Origin: Rhynchonema sp. JSB1_4
Lineage: Eukaryota > Nematoda > Chromadorea > Monhysterida > Xyalidae
Assembly (NCBI GenBank): GCA_030248065.1
Contig: JASAMV010001041.1
Coordinates: 62,001 to 126,000 of the forward strand
Direction of reading: 5' to 3'
DNA: 64,000 bases
Below are positions 34,850 to 47,528 of the stretch, in pieces; positions within the stretch are counted from its first letter, which is position 1; every line of letters starts with the position of its first letter. The position numbers and the translations under genes were made by a program. The notes under the pieces were generated by a model. The model was not told where the DNA came from. It did no database searches and saw nothing but the letters and a program-made list of their open reading frames with translations.

Positions 34850-37800
34850 ATGACAAGCACAGCACCGCACAACAGTCTGACAGCATCGTCGGGCAGCAGC
34901 ACGTCCGTGCCATGCATGGAGGCGGTGCCTTGTATGTTGCGCAATCCAGACGGCGGCACTTCGATGGTCGGACTGCTGATTCGGCCGGCCCCGATCGGCA
35001 AATCCACCGGCTCAAGCAGCGTCCCGCAACCGCCACTCATCAAACACAACGGGGGCAAAGTGCTGCTGCCAACATCGTGCGACACCACGAGCACATACAA
35101 CTGTCGGACGACACAGTTGGCGCCGTTGCGTCCCAAGACCGCGGCCGTGTCCAGTTGCACAACGACGGCCACCACGACCACAGCCGCACAGCATCACGCA
35201 CCGATGTCGTCGACAGCGACGAGCAGCAGCAGCAGTGGTCATCATGTGCCCATCGCGCCACATTCGGCCAACAGCAGCTATTGTGTGCCAATCCAGCCGT
35301 CGACCAGCACCCAGCACCATCAATCGATCCTGCCGTATCCGTCCAAATCGACCGCAAACAACAACAACAGCTTCCAACATCATCCATCGTCCGCGCACAC
35401 CAACAGCAACAGCAACGATCTTGTGCCTTTGCTCGACGACATCCCTCAATCTGACCTAGTCCGGCTGCTCACCGAACTGAATGCGGAGAACAGCAACGGT
35501 GCTGGCGCACAGCAGCATCAACACGATGGCAGTGCCATTCAGGTTACTGCCGTTTTATTGTTTTTACCCTAACCATGTTTTCCATCTCCGTTCCAGTTTA
35601 AAAACTGCCAATTACAACAATTAGGTGCTCGACACATCAACCAGTTATACAACGACGAGTTGTATGAACGCGTACAACGTGCCAACCAGCAGCTGCTACA
35701 CGTCATCGACGTCTGGGTACCAAAATCAAGGACTGCAAGTGCAAGTCAGTCAACAGGTTTGTCTGTTGTTGAGAAGAAAAACTAGTGCAATTTCACGTTG
35801 TACGTTTGGGAATTTTGCGAATTCCAATTCAAATCCAATTGAATGTGCAGGCTTCGGCCAACGGCCCGATGCCTTCGACGTCCTGGGAGCCCAATCATCA
35901 ACGAAACTCGTGTCAATATTCGTCACAGGCAGGGTCGAGCAACAGCCAGTCCTGGCCAGCAGCAGCCGGACTGCATCCAATGCTCGATTGGGAGCAACCA
36001 GCCAATGATTCGTCAGGCACACCCGACAGCGGAGTGCACAGCATCGCTGGCTCGCCACAACTCTACACACCGCCGATGATCTCGCCCCAGCAACAACAAG
36101 CAGCAGCTGGAACGAATCGAACGGTGTACAATCACGCACGTCGACAACAACAGGCAGCCATTCGACCGATGCCCAACTACAACAACAACAACGCGGTCAT
36201 CTCATCGGCGGCATGCAGCAGTCAAACAGTGAACCAAAGTTATCACCCATCGACACAGTCGTCCCACGCCAACTACACACCACCGAGTCAACCGTGGATG
36301 GACGAACGGCCGACGTCAAGCTCAAGCAGTGCAACACGACCTGGGGATGAGGGCGAAGATCAGGTATGTGTTCATTGCGATAATAATAATCATGATCATT
36401 TAGATTAGATTTAATGACTATAATGAAATCAAGTTAAATATGTGCCCTCCTTCAGATTCAGGCCCCAAGACGCAAGAAGAAACTGCAGAAGAGGAAGAAA
36501 CGAGTGCGTCCCGGCACATTTGCGGACATGCCGACGCTGACGCCTGCAATTGTGGAAGCAAAACGATCAGCAAGTCATCCAAAGGGTAAGGTGCTATAAT
36601 CAGCACACTTTGCGTTACTGCTGCCATGTAGACACTTTTTCTACCCTCATAAATTACATTCAACAAAGTTGTCAACCTTTTGCAGTCACACAACCAAGTA
36701 CAACGTCGAACGACACGTCACCAGTTGAGGACGAGCATTTCAAATGTGTGTTCGAGGCGGTTGTGCACGAACAAAAACAACAGCAGCCGAAGACAAGCAA
36801 GAACAACATTGAGCACTCACCATCTGATGTTTCAGTGCACGAGGCCATCTGCAGTCCAACTCCGTCCTCCGTGTCCGCCAGCGTGTCCGTCGTGGAGCAG
36901 GCGGACAAACTGGTGGTCGAGAAGGACCCGACCGCGTTGGTACACAGTCTGATGCAGAATCTGGACGCAAAACAGCTGAAACAACTCACTCAATTGTTGC
37001 GTGAACGCACCAAACAGACTGCTGTTGCGTCAAAAACTGCCAAACAACGACGCCGGTCTCCGTCACCCGACACACCAGACAGTGATGACAAACAGCAACC
37101 AGATGAACAGGAACTGGCAAAAGAACAAGCACATGTCGAAGATGAAGAGCAGCCACAACAAGTGGAGGAGGAAGAGCAGGAGGAAGTAGTTGAGGAACCG
37201 CAACCGGAACCGGAACCGAAACGCGTTCGACTCAGTCTGAAAGAGCGTCAGATGCTGGCCCGATTGCATCGATATCGGTTGAGTGTGCGCACACCGATCA
37301 GCACAACACCGACCAGTGACATAAATCGACTGACAATGAAGTTGGAGAAGCTCGAAGTCTCTCCGCCGCACGATCTCAAACGTCGATCGCAGCAGGGAGA
37401 TCGGATGCCATCGTGTTTCCGAATCGACGTCAAGAAAACGAAGAACAAGAAACAGAAACAAGCGAACGCTGAGGAAACGACGAACAAATCCAGCAACAAC
37501 AACGGGCTCGAACAAAGCGATCGGGACGACTCAGACATTGAGCAGGATTGTGCCCCACTCTTGGAGGCATTCAATGACGGTCCACCGCAGACGTCGGGGG
37601 ATGACGAATCCCCACCCGAACTGTCACCCATGAAATCATTGTCGCGAGTCAAGGATCAACTGGTGAAAGTGCAAGAGAACCCGATCGAGCGCAAACTGTC
37701 GTTGAAGATCAACCTCGGTGCGCTCAAACGCAAATCACCCAACCGTGTCGGGTCGGAGACCGAATACACCACCAGCAGCAGCAGTGGCTCCAATCGGCTG

Positions 37801-40800
37801 CCTCAGAACAGACTGCCGCCGAAGAAACGAAAAACGAACAACAACGCAACGAGGCCAGTCGATGAGCAAGACGTCACACCAACGTTGTCGAGCGGCACAA
37901 CGCCGAGAGACAAGGACATGGAAATAAAGGTGATCCTCGAACGGGTGCACAACCCTGGACTTGATGACGACATGCCACTGTCGAATGTGCGCGTGTCGCC
38001 AGCACCCGGCAAAGCAGACAACAACGGTGGCGCTGCAGTCAAACAGACGTTCCGCAAATGCATCCGATGTTCGACATGGGTGCGTGTGGAGCTCAATGAC
38101 AAAGTGCCGCTGAAAATGTGCAGGTCGGTGGGAAAAGTACTTGGAACACATTTAGCCCGCTTTTTCATCAGGGATCAGAAACCGAAATCTTCGATTTACA
38201 TTGCAGCAGTTGCCTGAAGAATCGTCGCAAGCCACTCAAGTGCCAACGTCGTGCTGCCGGTGACTGTGATGCCGTGCTGAGTACGACCATGTTGATGTCA
38301 CCTGCCAAACGATACCTGAAATGTGGCAAATTTGCGCCGTAGGTTGCCATATCGTGCACTATTGTGCTCCGGTCTGCTCAACTCTGCACTGCATACAAGC
38401 GTCAAACTTCCACATTCCAGACGCAACCCATCCGATCAGCCTTTATCCTCTCGACTGCATTTCAATCGAGAGGCAGTGCGCGGTGCGCTCGAGGCGTGTG
38501 GAGCTGATTTCCAACTTCCCTACGACATTTGGTGGCAGGCGCAATGCAGCAAGAATGGTGTGGTCGACTCATCCAGGGACTACAAGCATTTGAAACACAG
38601 TTAGTCCCTGTTTGGGATCAGTTTAGCGAAAAAAATGGACTAAAATGAAATGATTAATACTGACTTGATTTTCCCAGATATTTACATTGACCACCCACCG
38701 ATGTGGCCCAATTCGTCGCAGTGCATCTGCCAGCCGGCCACCAAATGCGAACAGTCATGTTTGAATCGTCTGACGTACGTCGAATGTGGCCCGACAGCAT
38801 GTACTTTGGGCGACGACTGTACGAACAGACGCATACAGAAACGACAATGGTGCACTGACATGCAGACGTTCGACACCAGAACCGAAAGGGGCATGGGAGT
38901 GCGCGCCACCAACGATATACCTGAAGGTCGGCTATTTGGGAGAACAATATGTAGTGGCCAGTAAATGTTATGAGGTGTGTTGAAGCACCAATCGAACAGG
39001 ACTGAAATCGGCGCATTTTCACTGCCTTGCTCTTTTCTGCCCACCAACTGACGTTTTATGAGAGCAACAATGCATGTGTGCAGCTGCTTTCTCCCGTTTT
39101 TGAGGTCACATGATCATCCGGGGCATTGGAACTGACGGTGCCACTGCCAGTCAATTCGATTTGATCCCAGCCTTCCCTTTCTATTTCAGGCACGTTCCTG
39201 TGCGAATACGTCGGCGAAGTTGTGTCGACCGAACGTCTAATGGAACGACTGGAGACGATCTACGCGCAATACACACATCACTACGCTTTGATGCTCGATG
39301 CCGGATATGTGATCGATGCATACAGGGCTGGCAGCATAGCACGTCTGTTCAATCATTCCTGTCAACCAAACTGCAGTGTTCAGAAATGGTATGTTTGAGA
39401 TTGTAATTCCTGTGTACAAATGATGTTTCATGGATTTGTACTAGTTTGCGGTAGCACACAATTAGGGCACTGATCAGTAAAACGATGCCTTGGAAAATAT
39501 GCTTTGAAAATGGGAATAAGCTGTCCCAATTTCTTTTGGGTCTTAACATATATACATACTTTAAATGACCCAAAAGTGTCTGTTCAATCCGTCAACTCCC
39601 TTGATATTTCAGGAATGTCAACGGCTACCACCGAATCGGTATCTTTACCGATCGACCAATCCGATCGGGTGACGAGCTGTGCTACGATTATCGATTCAAT
39701 TCGTATGATGCCGCACACGACAAGAATCGTGAATGTTTGTGTCAAAGTGTCAAATGTCGACGTTTGATCAGCAACGACGCCGTTCTCAGCCCTGCTGCAG
39801 GCAACAAGGACGGTGCCAGTAGTCCCCCTGCTAAATCAGGGCGACCGCTGTCGCATCGCGAACGCACCGTCGCCAGCAGATCGCGTGTGTTCCTGTTGCG
39901 TAACTGGAAACGGTACGCTTGTCTTCTGTGGGAAATAGGGAAATAGTATGCAAAAAAACTGAATAAAAGAAACAATTGAAGTTTTCACAGAGTGACGCGG
40001 GATCCCAAACCGACGCCTCAGAAAGCGGTCGCCGATGACAACAGCAGCAAAGCGATGGCCATACAGACGTATTTGGCATGCCATCAGACGGACAGAGTAC
40101 GACCGTTGCGAAACACACGTCGTTTGGCTGCAGTGTGTGACAATGAGGCCCTCGCTAGATTGGCTCAGGTATACGATTACGATGTCAGGGTGCATTTTGT
40201 CATCTGCTACCGAACCGCCCTGTACCCATGATCAATGTTTTGATGTTTCAACGTCAGCAATACTCTCCGATGTGCAGGTCCTTCTGCAACTGTGCACGGC
40301 GGTGAGCAGGCACCTGCCCGAATCGGTCGAGGTCGCTCGACTCAGACAAGGAGTTCTCGACGGTAGTTACGCGACGGCCAAGGCGTTCGACGTCGATATG
40401 ATCAAAGCACTGAACACGGTCGAAGCCCCGGTGCCGGTCTGGGCCGAGTACACGGCTGCGAAACGAAGGGTGGTCGACCAATTGACAGATGTGCTCAAGG
40501 TGCACGTGCATGTTGATGAGTTCTTGCACATGCCGCAGTCAACGCAGGTGCGCCAACTTATACCATGTGTTGTTTATTGTAAACGATAGAAGCACGATTT
40601 TGACATGATTTTCTTGCGCATGATAACAAAAGTTGTACCTTGATTGTCACACTGTGCTGCATTACTCCAGAACCTCAGAACTGCAGTCAACGATATTTGT
40701 CCGATGTTGGTAGTTTACATAGAAGTGTATTGAAATTCATACAACTGTAGTTTATTCCGCCAACTGCAATCTTCAGCAGATATTGCACAAGCGGTGGTTT

Positions 40801-43070
40801 CTCCATGCGTACATTGTCGTGTTCTCAATCTGATGAGAACCGTGAATAGATTATCCACACTGCGTAGTGTTGTCGGTCACTGTGCCAATGGGCAGCAAGG
40901 CTTCATTTTGATTGCCTGCTCTGGCAGGCAGTGTACCAGGTCATGGTCGGTGTGAGGATGGTCACACATGAACATGCGTCATCACATTAGGCACTTCTTC
41001 ACCCTGATGTCTCAGGCAACATCATGCAAGTCGAGTCCCACGAAGACAGCACACGGTGACGTGCTGATTACGACATCGGTGGACCTGTCCTACATCGATG
41101 GCACCACCAAACTCGGTGCACACAACTGTGATGACGCAAAGAATATATGGCCAAAGTTGAATGCAAATGATATGGACTGTGTACGATGCATTTGTGGTTG
41201 GTTGATTGATGTTTCATTGTAGATTTCGGATCAGTAATCCGGAAGGGGCTACCCAATGTGATTTTGAGAGGTTTGCGGTTCGCATGCAGGGTTCTCAACG
41301 CATGTTTGGGATCGTAACATTGTGTAATATTTCATTGTCGAGGGCGTGGGGTCACCCTTGCAAACACAGGAGTCTTTATGTCTCTTTGTTCTTCATAAAG
41401 AAAATCAATTCTCCAGGCATTTACGAAGAGGACGGTGAAATGGTATCGTGCGACCAGTGCTCCTATTGGCTGCATTCAACGTGCGTCAATCAATCAGCGA
41501 AGCACAAGATCAGTGCCACGGCCAAGTTCACGTGCTATTTCTGCGAACAGTCCACTTATCAGACACCACCCACCGACGTGCGCTTAGTTCCACAGCCCAG
41601 TGATCGACTACAGGGGTGCACTTACTATAGGGCGTTGAAACATCCGGATAAACAGCTGCAGGTTGGTCGGAGAACCTTTTGGTGTATTTTTATGATTGAT
41701 GACTTTATTTCGATATTATTTTGACGACACGATTTTTATTTTTTTATTTTATTTTCACGCTGACATTCAGATCCGTCTGGATGAGTGTGTCTACGTGAAA
41801 CGTTTCATCTCGGATTCCGACCGTGCGATTCTACGCCGTTTCCACGAGTCTTGCGTCGCGTCAACATTAAGTGGCTGTGAAACATCGGCCAAGTCCGGCA
41901 ACGCTCGTAGTGAATCACACTGCGACGGGGCCGAGGGGCATTCGCGACGCGATGTGAGGGTGTTCCGAGTTGATCGGCTGCTCACTGGGCCAAAGTGAGT
42001 TGATCACGTTATTATTTGTCAAAATGAAATAACCTGATACATCAAATTGTATTTTCCACCAATTCCAGTGGCGAGCGCTACGTGTTCGGTTTCTACTACG
42101 CGCGGCCGCACGAAACGTTCTGCGAGCCGAATCGACGATTTCATAAAAAAGATGTAAGTCAACGCTGATGTTAGTTACCAGTCGTGTACATAAAGGCCCG
42201 CTTGCTTGTGCGGCGAGAATCTATGTACGCAAAACCCACATTTCTATATCTGATCTACCTCTAGCTGTTCTGCACGCCGCTCTACGACACCCTGCCCTTA
42301 TCATGTGTGATTGCTCGATGTCTGGTGTTGGAACGTCCCAACTACACGCTGGGTCGACCCAAACTGCCCCACTACCCGGAGGACGATGTTTATTTGTGCG
42401 AATTCCGTGTGGACAAAGCACAACGGCTGTTCACACCGATCAAATCCAAGAACAACAAGAATCGCTACACGGTCAACACGAGTGCGTATGTGTTTCGGTA
42501 CTTCGATGTGCCGATCAAGATACAGAGGGACTTCACGGTCAGTCAGTCGCTGATCTTTCTGAGGATTTGTTTGTTTTCGTTTCGTTTTTGTGATTGTACC
42601 GTTATATAAACGGATGAGCGTACAAGCTCACCTTGGTGGCCTTACATATACATATGTATGTACAGTCACTTCAGTGACTGATCGCTTGACTTAGAAAAAT
42701 TGCCTGAGCACAGGTGTCTGCCCTTTCAAGTTTGTCTCTCATTTGCAGCCTTTTGTGATGCCTCAAGGTGGTCACAAACAAGCCGACATCAATGGTGCTC
42801 AGAAATCCAGTCCATCAAGCAAATCGGGTAAACGGACAGATTTAGACAACGAAAACCTGTCGTTGGAGAGCATCAGACGCGAAATGGTGAAAAGAAAGGT
42901 TGTCCTTTTTATTAAAAATTAGGTTTTGCTTTTCTGAAGACTACAAATTTCAGTCATAAAGCAAGATTCCATTTTTACAACACCTTTTTCAGCGTCAAGC
43001 ATTACAAGAAAGTCTAGAGCGGCTGGTCAGTAAACTTCGCAAATGTGCGCCAACGCAACAACAACTTTGA
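34850..43070 (+). CDS. ASH1L: ASH1/ASH1L-type histone H3K36 methyltransferase, 1882 aa
   Basis: Nineteen exons: 34850-35542, 35625-35756, 35851-36363, 36456-36585, 36686-38123, 38207-38338, 38421-38599, 38678-38926, 39190-39388, 39613-39912, 39991-40168, 40278-40547, 41016-41196, 41417-41661, 41771-41994, 42069-42153, 42265-42537, 42749-42898, 42993-43070 (5649 nt). The N-terminal 960 residues are low complexity (Ser/Thr/Gln/Asn, Glu-rich and basic blocks). AWS at about 1080-1120 (CICQPATKCEQSCLNR...CTNRRIQKRQW), SET to about 1260 with LFNHSCQPNCSV and ELCYDYRFN, post-SET ECLCQSVKCRR. Then a shortened bromodomain-like stretch (LARLAQVLLQL...TAKAFDVDMIKAL), a PHD finger (CVRCICGIYEEDGEMVSCDQC) and a BAH domain (FGFYYARPHETFCEPNRRFH). 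This order AWS-SET-bromo-PHD-BAH is diagnostic of ASH1/ASH1L, nuclear trithorax-group enzymes that dimethylate H3K36. The nematode ortholog in C. elegans is LIN-59. Upstream non-coding exons cannot be excluded. Confidence 0.93.
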
Positions 43071-43071
43071 C

Positions 43072-43077
43072 AATAAA
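43072..43077 (+). promoter_or_regulatory. AATAAA poly(A) signal of the ASH1-like gene
   Basis: AATAAA begins two bases after the TGA stop (43068-43070) and is followed by T-rich sequence. It implies a 3' UTR of only about 15-30 nt if used. Confidence 0.6.
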
Positions 43078-44376
43078 CTTTATTTTTCCATCAGAAAAAC
43101 GCTATGTATATTTTCATGATCGTCTTAGATTACTAGTGTGATATCATTTTTTTGTCCTCTTTTTACTGTGTATGTTCGCGATGTTTGACTATCTCATATG
43201 CACAGGTCTGTGGTTAAGCGGGTTTTTGAACGATTTATCGTTCATAAAGGTATCTTTTAATATTGATGAAAGGTTCCATGTTCTCTCTTGATTTCAGAAA
43301 CTGTACAGATGTTTTCATAAGCAACTTCGTTCGAAACTTTTTGGATATGCAGTACGTATAACTTGTTTTTGAAAAGTGGGTCACTTGAAGTTGCCTCGTG
43401 CTTTGAAGCGAATTGTTGATTGAACTGTTATATTAATCGATATCACCGTGAACGTTGCAAAGTACAGAATTATACACAAGTGTATTGGTGTGATAACTGC
43501 GCTAATTATGATGCGGCATCTCGTTTTTTGAACCATACCATTTTCCTGTGAAGCCACGCAAAAGAATTGTTTGAAAAATACAAGTCCTTATTGAGTATTA
43601 TTATACTTGTTGTTTGGATCAAAAAGTACATTTTCTGCTTCCTGAAAAGCGCTACCAATGTGAATAAAATTAAAATGGTTGTTTCTCTCTTCGTTTTGTT
43701 CAACTGCATCCTCACTCCCATGTAAACATGTGCGCCACTGCCATTTCGACCAACGATACCATACAAGTTGGTCGCTTTTGGTCTGTGAACTACTTTTACG
43801 TTGGTTAAACGTAGTGGCATCAGTAAAATGTGATCATCAATACAAGAGAGCGACGTGACCAAGACGTGATTCCAGAAATAAATATAATCATAAATACTGC
43901 TTTTGTCACCTGGAATGCCGATTGATGGAGCTGAAATTAAGGTAAAACGTGGCGCGGCGTGCTGGCAGTCAATTCGTCCAACGTGACACCAACCGACAGC
44001 AGTTTGTGTTTGTCGCTTTTTCACCTGACGATAGCAGGCGAACAGAAATGCTTCGTACAAGATCTAAAAACAAACGTTCACCGGAAGAGCGCAATGCGCA
44101 GCGGAATGCGATCACGAACGGGCAAGCGTTCTTCTGAGAAATTTTCATTGAGATGACGTGATTTCACAATAGATTTGTTTGCGTTGTCAGCTTCCCTTGA
44201 CAACCAGCTACATACAGTAAACGCCCCAGCCAATTACCGTAATCTACCCACAATAACGTTTTGCTGTTATCATGGTCGGTCACTGGATAATCATGTGGTT
44301 GTTGTTCTTGTCTTTTCCTCACCACGGTATGTTGGTGGGCAGTTTGGCACGCATCCCTGTTCTGGCACGCTAGAAT
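43078..44376. other. intergenic DNA between the ASH1-like gene and the hAT MITE
   Basis: A minus-strand open frame of 184 codons (43506-44060) has no recognisable domain and an unconvincing composition. Nothing else is identified. Confidence 0.35.
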
Positions 44377-44891
44377 CAGGGTTGGGCAAAAAACGTTTTT
44401 TTTAAATCGTTTTTTTTTAAAAAACGTTTTTTTTAAAAAAAACGTTTTTTTTTAAAACGCCCAGATGACCAAAATATGCCCACAAAAAAATTGGAAAACG
44501 CTCATGTTGGGAAGAAAACGTGGTTAATTGAAGTCATTCTATGTGTTCTGAGGCAAAATAAACAGGTTTCAACCCTTTTCTAGCGAGTTGCTAAGATCCC
44601 ATATCAGACCCGCATCGTGGGACCAACTTTGGCCGGGGTCATCACTGAAAGTCAAACTCCGTATATCGACGTATCTCGACAAAGTAAAAATTGGTCGAAA
44701 ATTTTTTGAAAAAAATGGGACAAAAAATTGATTTTCCTTGATAATCAGGGTACTTTCCCTGAAAAATCAGGGAAAATCAAGGAAATTCAGGGTTTAAAAA
44801 AAACGAAAAACGACCCAGGCGTTTTTTTTTGAAAAAAAAAACGTCGTTTTTTTAAGAAAAAACGCCGTCGTTTTTTTTTTGCCCAACCCTG
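44377..44891. mobile_element. hAT-like MITE, TIR CAGGGTTGGGCAAAAAACG
   Basis: Starts CAGGGTTGGGCAAAAAACG and ends with the complement (TTTTGCCCAACCCTG). A perfect 8-bp target duplication GCTAGAAT flanks it (44369-44376 and 44892-44899). It is 515 bp. The terminal regions are runs of T and A broken by ACG/CGT, so the transcript or single strand would fold strongly. No coding capacity. Confidence 0.92.
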
Positions 44892-45200
44892 GCTAGAATG
44901 TCCAAAGCCGATCGGTTGCTAAGATACAACTTTAATTACAGTTTCAACTGAGATTATGTTACCAGGTGATGCGCGAGGAAAAAATTTTTCTTTTAACTGT
45001 GAACCGTGCACAAGTGGTTTGCACAGCATTGCAATGGTAACGTTGAAGATTGCATGAAGAATCAGAATGAAACTGCACTATGTACAATCACGAAGAGAGG
45101 CAAAAACACAAATAATCCGAATAGATCAGCGCTGGAACCTGGAAGTATAATACAGTAACTAAAAACGTCAGGGAAAAAATGTGTCTCATAATCACGGAAT

Positions 45201-46410
45201 TTATTTCGGTCGATCACGTCCGTTTTGACGCAAGTTCACCAGATAATCGGCAATACTCGCATTGTTGACCGTTTGCGTCTGTTTCGGCTCACAAAACCAG
45301 CCCACATTCGTGCACCACCACGAGTCACTCTGTTTTGTGCACAAATCGGCGTCAATGTTGTGCTTTGAAGGGTTACAATTTGGCAAACTGCCAGATCGTT
45401 GACAACCAATCGGAATCGCTTGTCCACTGCACGCACATCGACACGTTGGTGCGGCTGGGTAATGTTCCACAATGGAGTAAGTAGCTATTTCTAGACTTCT
45501 GTGTTTAGTTATTGGTCTCAGTTGGCTAATTCCCCCGGTGTTCCACTCATGAGCATGATAACATCAGTGTGATCGTTATTCAGGAGAGGTGTGCGAAGTA
45601 CAAATTCCGATGAATCAGAATGGTTCATGTAATACAAAGCGTCAAGTGCTTTTAACATTTTCCCATGTCACTAATTTTTTTCATCAAACAAAATGTGTGC
45701 TGCTAAATCACAGGTGACGTTCAGAATCACCGATGTACATGTACCTTGTGGCGGCCAGCAAAAAGAACGCGGGCATCAACTTGAACTGTACCGGCGCTTG
45801 GATGACTTTAAATCCATCAAAGACACTGTGATTTTTGGAAAGCCGGAAAAGACCAACGCGATTCTGGTAAGCTGGTCCCGTTGCAGTTGAGTTGATAATA
45901 GTTGGACAGATTCTGTTGACAAGCAAAGTACAGTTGGACGGTCGAGTTGAGGTCGGGTGTACAGCCACAAGGATAGTAGACACGCTGCTGAGTGGTGTTG
46001 GCGTTGGTGTCACTCAGAATGGGCTCCGTTGTGTGATCGATTGTGTAGCACACGCACGTGGTGACTGTTGAGGCGGCGCTCTGGTGCAATTAATCTTGTG
46101 CTCGTAATTATGCACAACAGCAAGCGCTTTGATGACATTTCGTGTTGTCTGTCTTACAGTCGTCTTTGAGTTCAAAATTTGTGAGACCATGGTTACCCAG
46201 ATCAGATAGCATGACGTGGGCTGCGCTGTTTATGACGAGCATAATCTATAGAAAAGTATAATGTTGTACCACTATTTACGGTGACCATTGAAATCTTGAA
46301 ACATCAGCCAGCAGACCAACTTGTTTTTCTTGGGCCCAACTTTCATCACCAGCGACCGTAACAATCAGCACAAAGCAGAGCAACTCCAGTGTCACACTGT
46401 GAAACATCAT
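45201..46410 (-). CDS. small secreted cysteine-rich protein, 188 aa, family not recognised
   Basis: Three exons on the minus strand: 46410-46321, 46080-45858, 45454-45201 (567 nt), with consistent phases. Residues 1-26 form a signal peptide (MMFHSVTLELLCFVLIVTVA then GDESWA). The mature part has 14 cysteines, an even number, in two groups: TCVCY...PCGCTPDLN...FACQQ...LNC and then TCRCACSGQAIPIGCQR...LC...WWC...WFCEP. Several N-glycosylation sequons (NTT, NST, NLS, NGT, NAS) also support secretion. Both donors are GTTGGT. An AATAAA on the minus strand (45205-45200) overlaps the TAA stop. I do not recognise the fold; it may be an extracellular matrix or effector-like protein. The signal peptide, cysteine pairing and phase agreement argue that it is real, but homology is untested. 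Confidence 0.6.
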
Positions 46411-46922
46411 GATCCCCATCCACACAATTTAGCTTTGGCGTGAAAATACTTGTGTAACAAGGTGAAAAACTTGTATAAAATACATATTATGCTCTGCTTG
46501 TTGCGAATAGCGTTATATTTTGATAAAATGGATGTATAATTGCAGTTGTTTCAGCTTCCGTTCTTCGCTTAACATTAATTCTTCTGTCCTTCATGTTAAT
46601 AATAATAATGATTTTACTACATTTTCTTGCATAATATCAGAGCAAATACAGTAACTTACAAGAGAAACTGATTCGCAATCAAAGCCGGTACAAAGTTGAA
46701 CTAAAGCGAGGAACAGAGTTGGGTACAAATGTGTGTTTTGTAGGCAAAATCAGGATTTATAAAGTGTGTTTTTTTCGTATTCTGTCCATCATCGTAATCT
46801 ATTTATTTTAATTTAATTATCATTATCTTGTATGTAACATACAGCGCTTGTACAAGATTGACAAAAAACTGTTGACCGATTTTTACATACGTAGCATGAA
46901 AATGGTCTAATGTGGTACACAT

Positions 46923-47310
46923 TAGTGGTGTCGTTGTGGGGCAGTTGGGGCTACCCCCGGTAAAAGGTATGGGAAATCGGTCGGGTGTGGGTATGGGAAA
47001 TTTTTCACCTTGGGAACAAGCACTCTAAGAAATGACTTGTTGACCTAGAGAGAAGCATCAAAATTTTCCATTTTTTCTTGAGAACACCAAAAACTGCCTG
47101 CGTGCGCGAGAAAGCGCTTGTTTCGAACATATTTGAGCCGGTTTCACAATACATACTTTAAAGCAATTTTGGCGTGGCACTTTCAGAAATTCTAAGGGGC
47201 TACTATTTCAGAAATCCCTCGAGTATGTGAAATTTTTAAATTTTTGGAGAAACCCAACTTATCGAAATGTGGGCTGGGCATGGGAAATTTTCGATTTCTC
47301 GACACCACTA
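46923..47310. mobile_element. hAT-like MITE, TIR (T)AGTGGTGTCG, same subfamily as 56094-56512
   Basis: Ends are TAGTGGTGTCG and CGACACCACTA. The internal words TATGGGAAATTT(TTC), GGAACAAGCACTC and AAGAAATGACTTGTTGACC match the element at 56094-56512 nearly base for base in several stretches. No clear 8-bp duplication remains, and both terminal bases are changed relative to the other copies. Confidence 0.75.
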
Positions 47311-47528
47311 CGCAATGGCATAGCATTTCGTTGAAAAAACATAAACATTCACAATAACAGTTATCGGTTAAGCCCCAAGCTATGCGAACAAATTTAACTT
47401 TAACATTACCAGGGTGAACAACACATGTTTTCTTAACATGTTCAAAACTAAAGGCAAATGAAAATACATCGCACGAAATTAACACGAACTAAATCGACAC
47501 GTGAAGAAAATTAAAAGAACAACCTTAA

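Noticed and set aside
36825..36835. CTGATGTTTCAG as a 3' splice site in the ASH1-like gene
   Set aside because: The surrounding frame stays open and in phase through 36686-38123, and no matching upstream donor is needed.
43506..44060. Minus-strand open frame of 184 codons
   Set aside because: No recognisable domain, no supporting splice or signal features, and ordinary intergenic composition.
45693..45890. Plus-strand open frame with a CAG acceptor before it and a GTAAGC donor after it
   Set aside because: No domain, and it overlaps the minus-strand Cys-rich exon, which has signal peptide and cysteine support.
46158..46245. Possible extra exon in the secreted Cys-rich gene, ATT ATG... to ...GACGACT before GTAAGA
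   Set aside because: It has good splice signals but ends in phase 1, whereas the next exon must start in phase 0; skipping it gives a consistent 188-residue protein. It may be an alternative exon.
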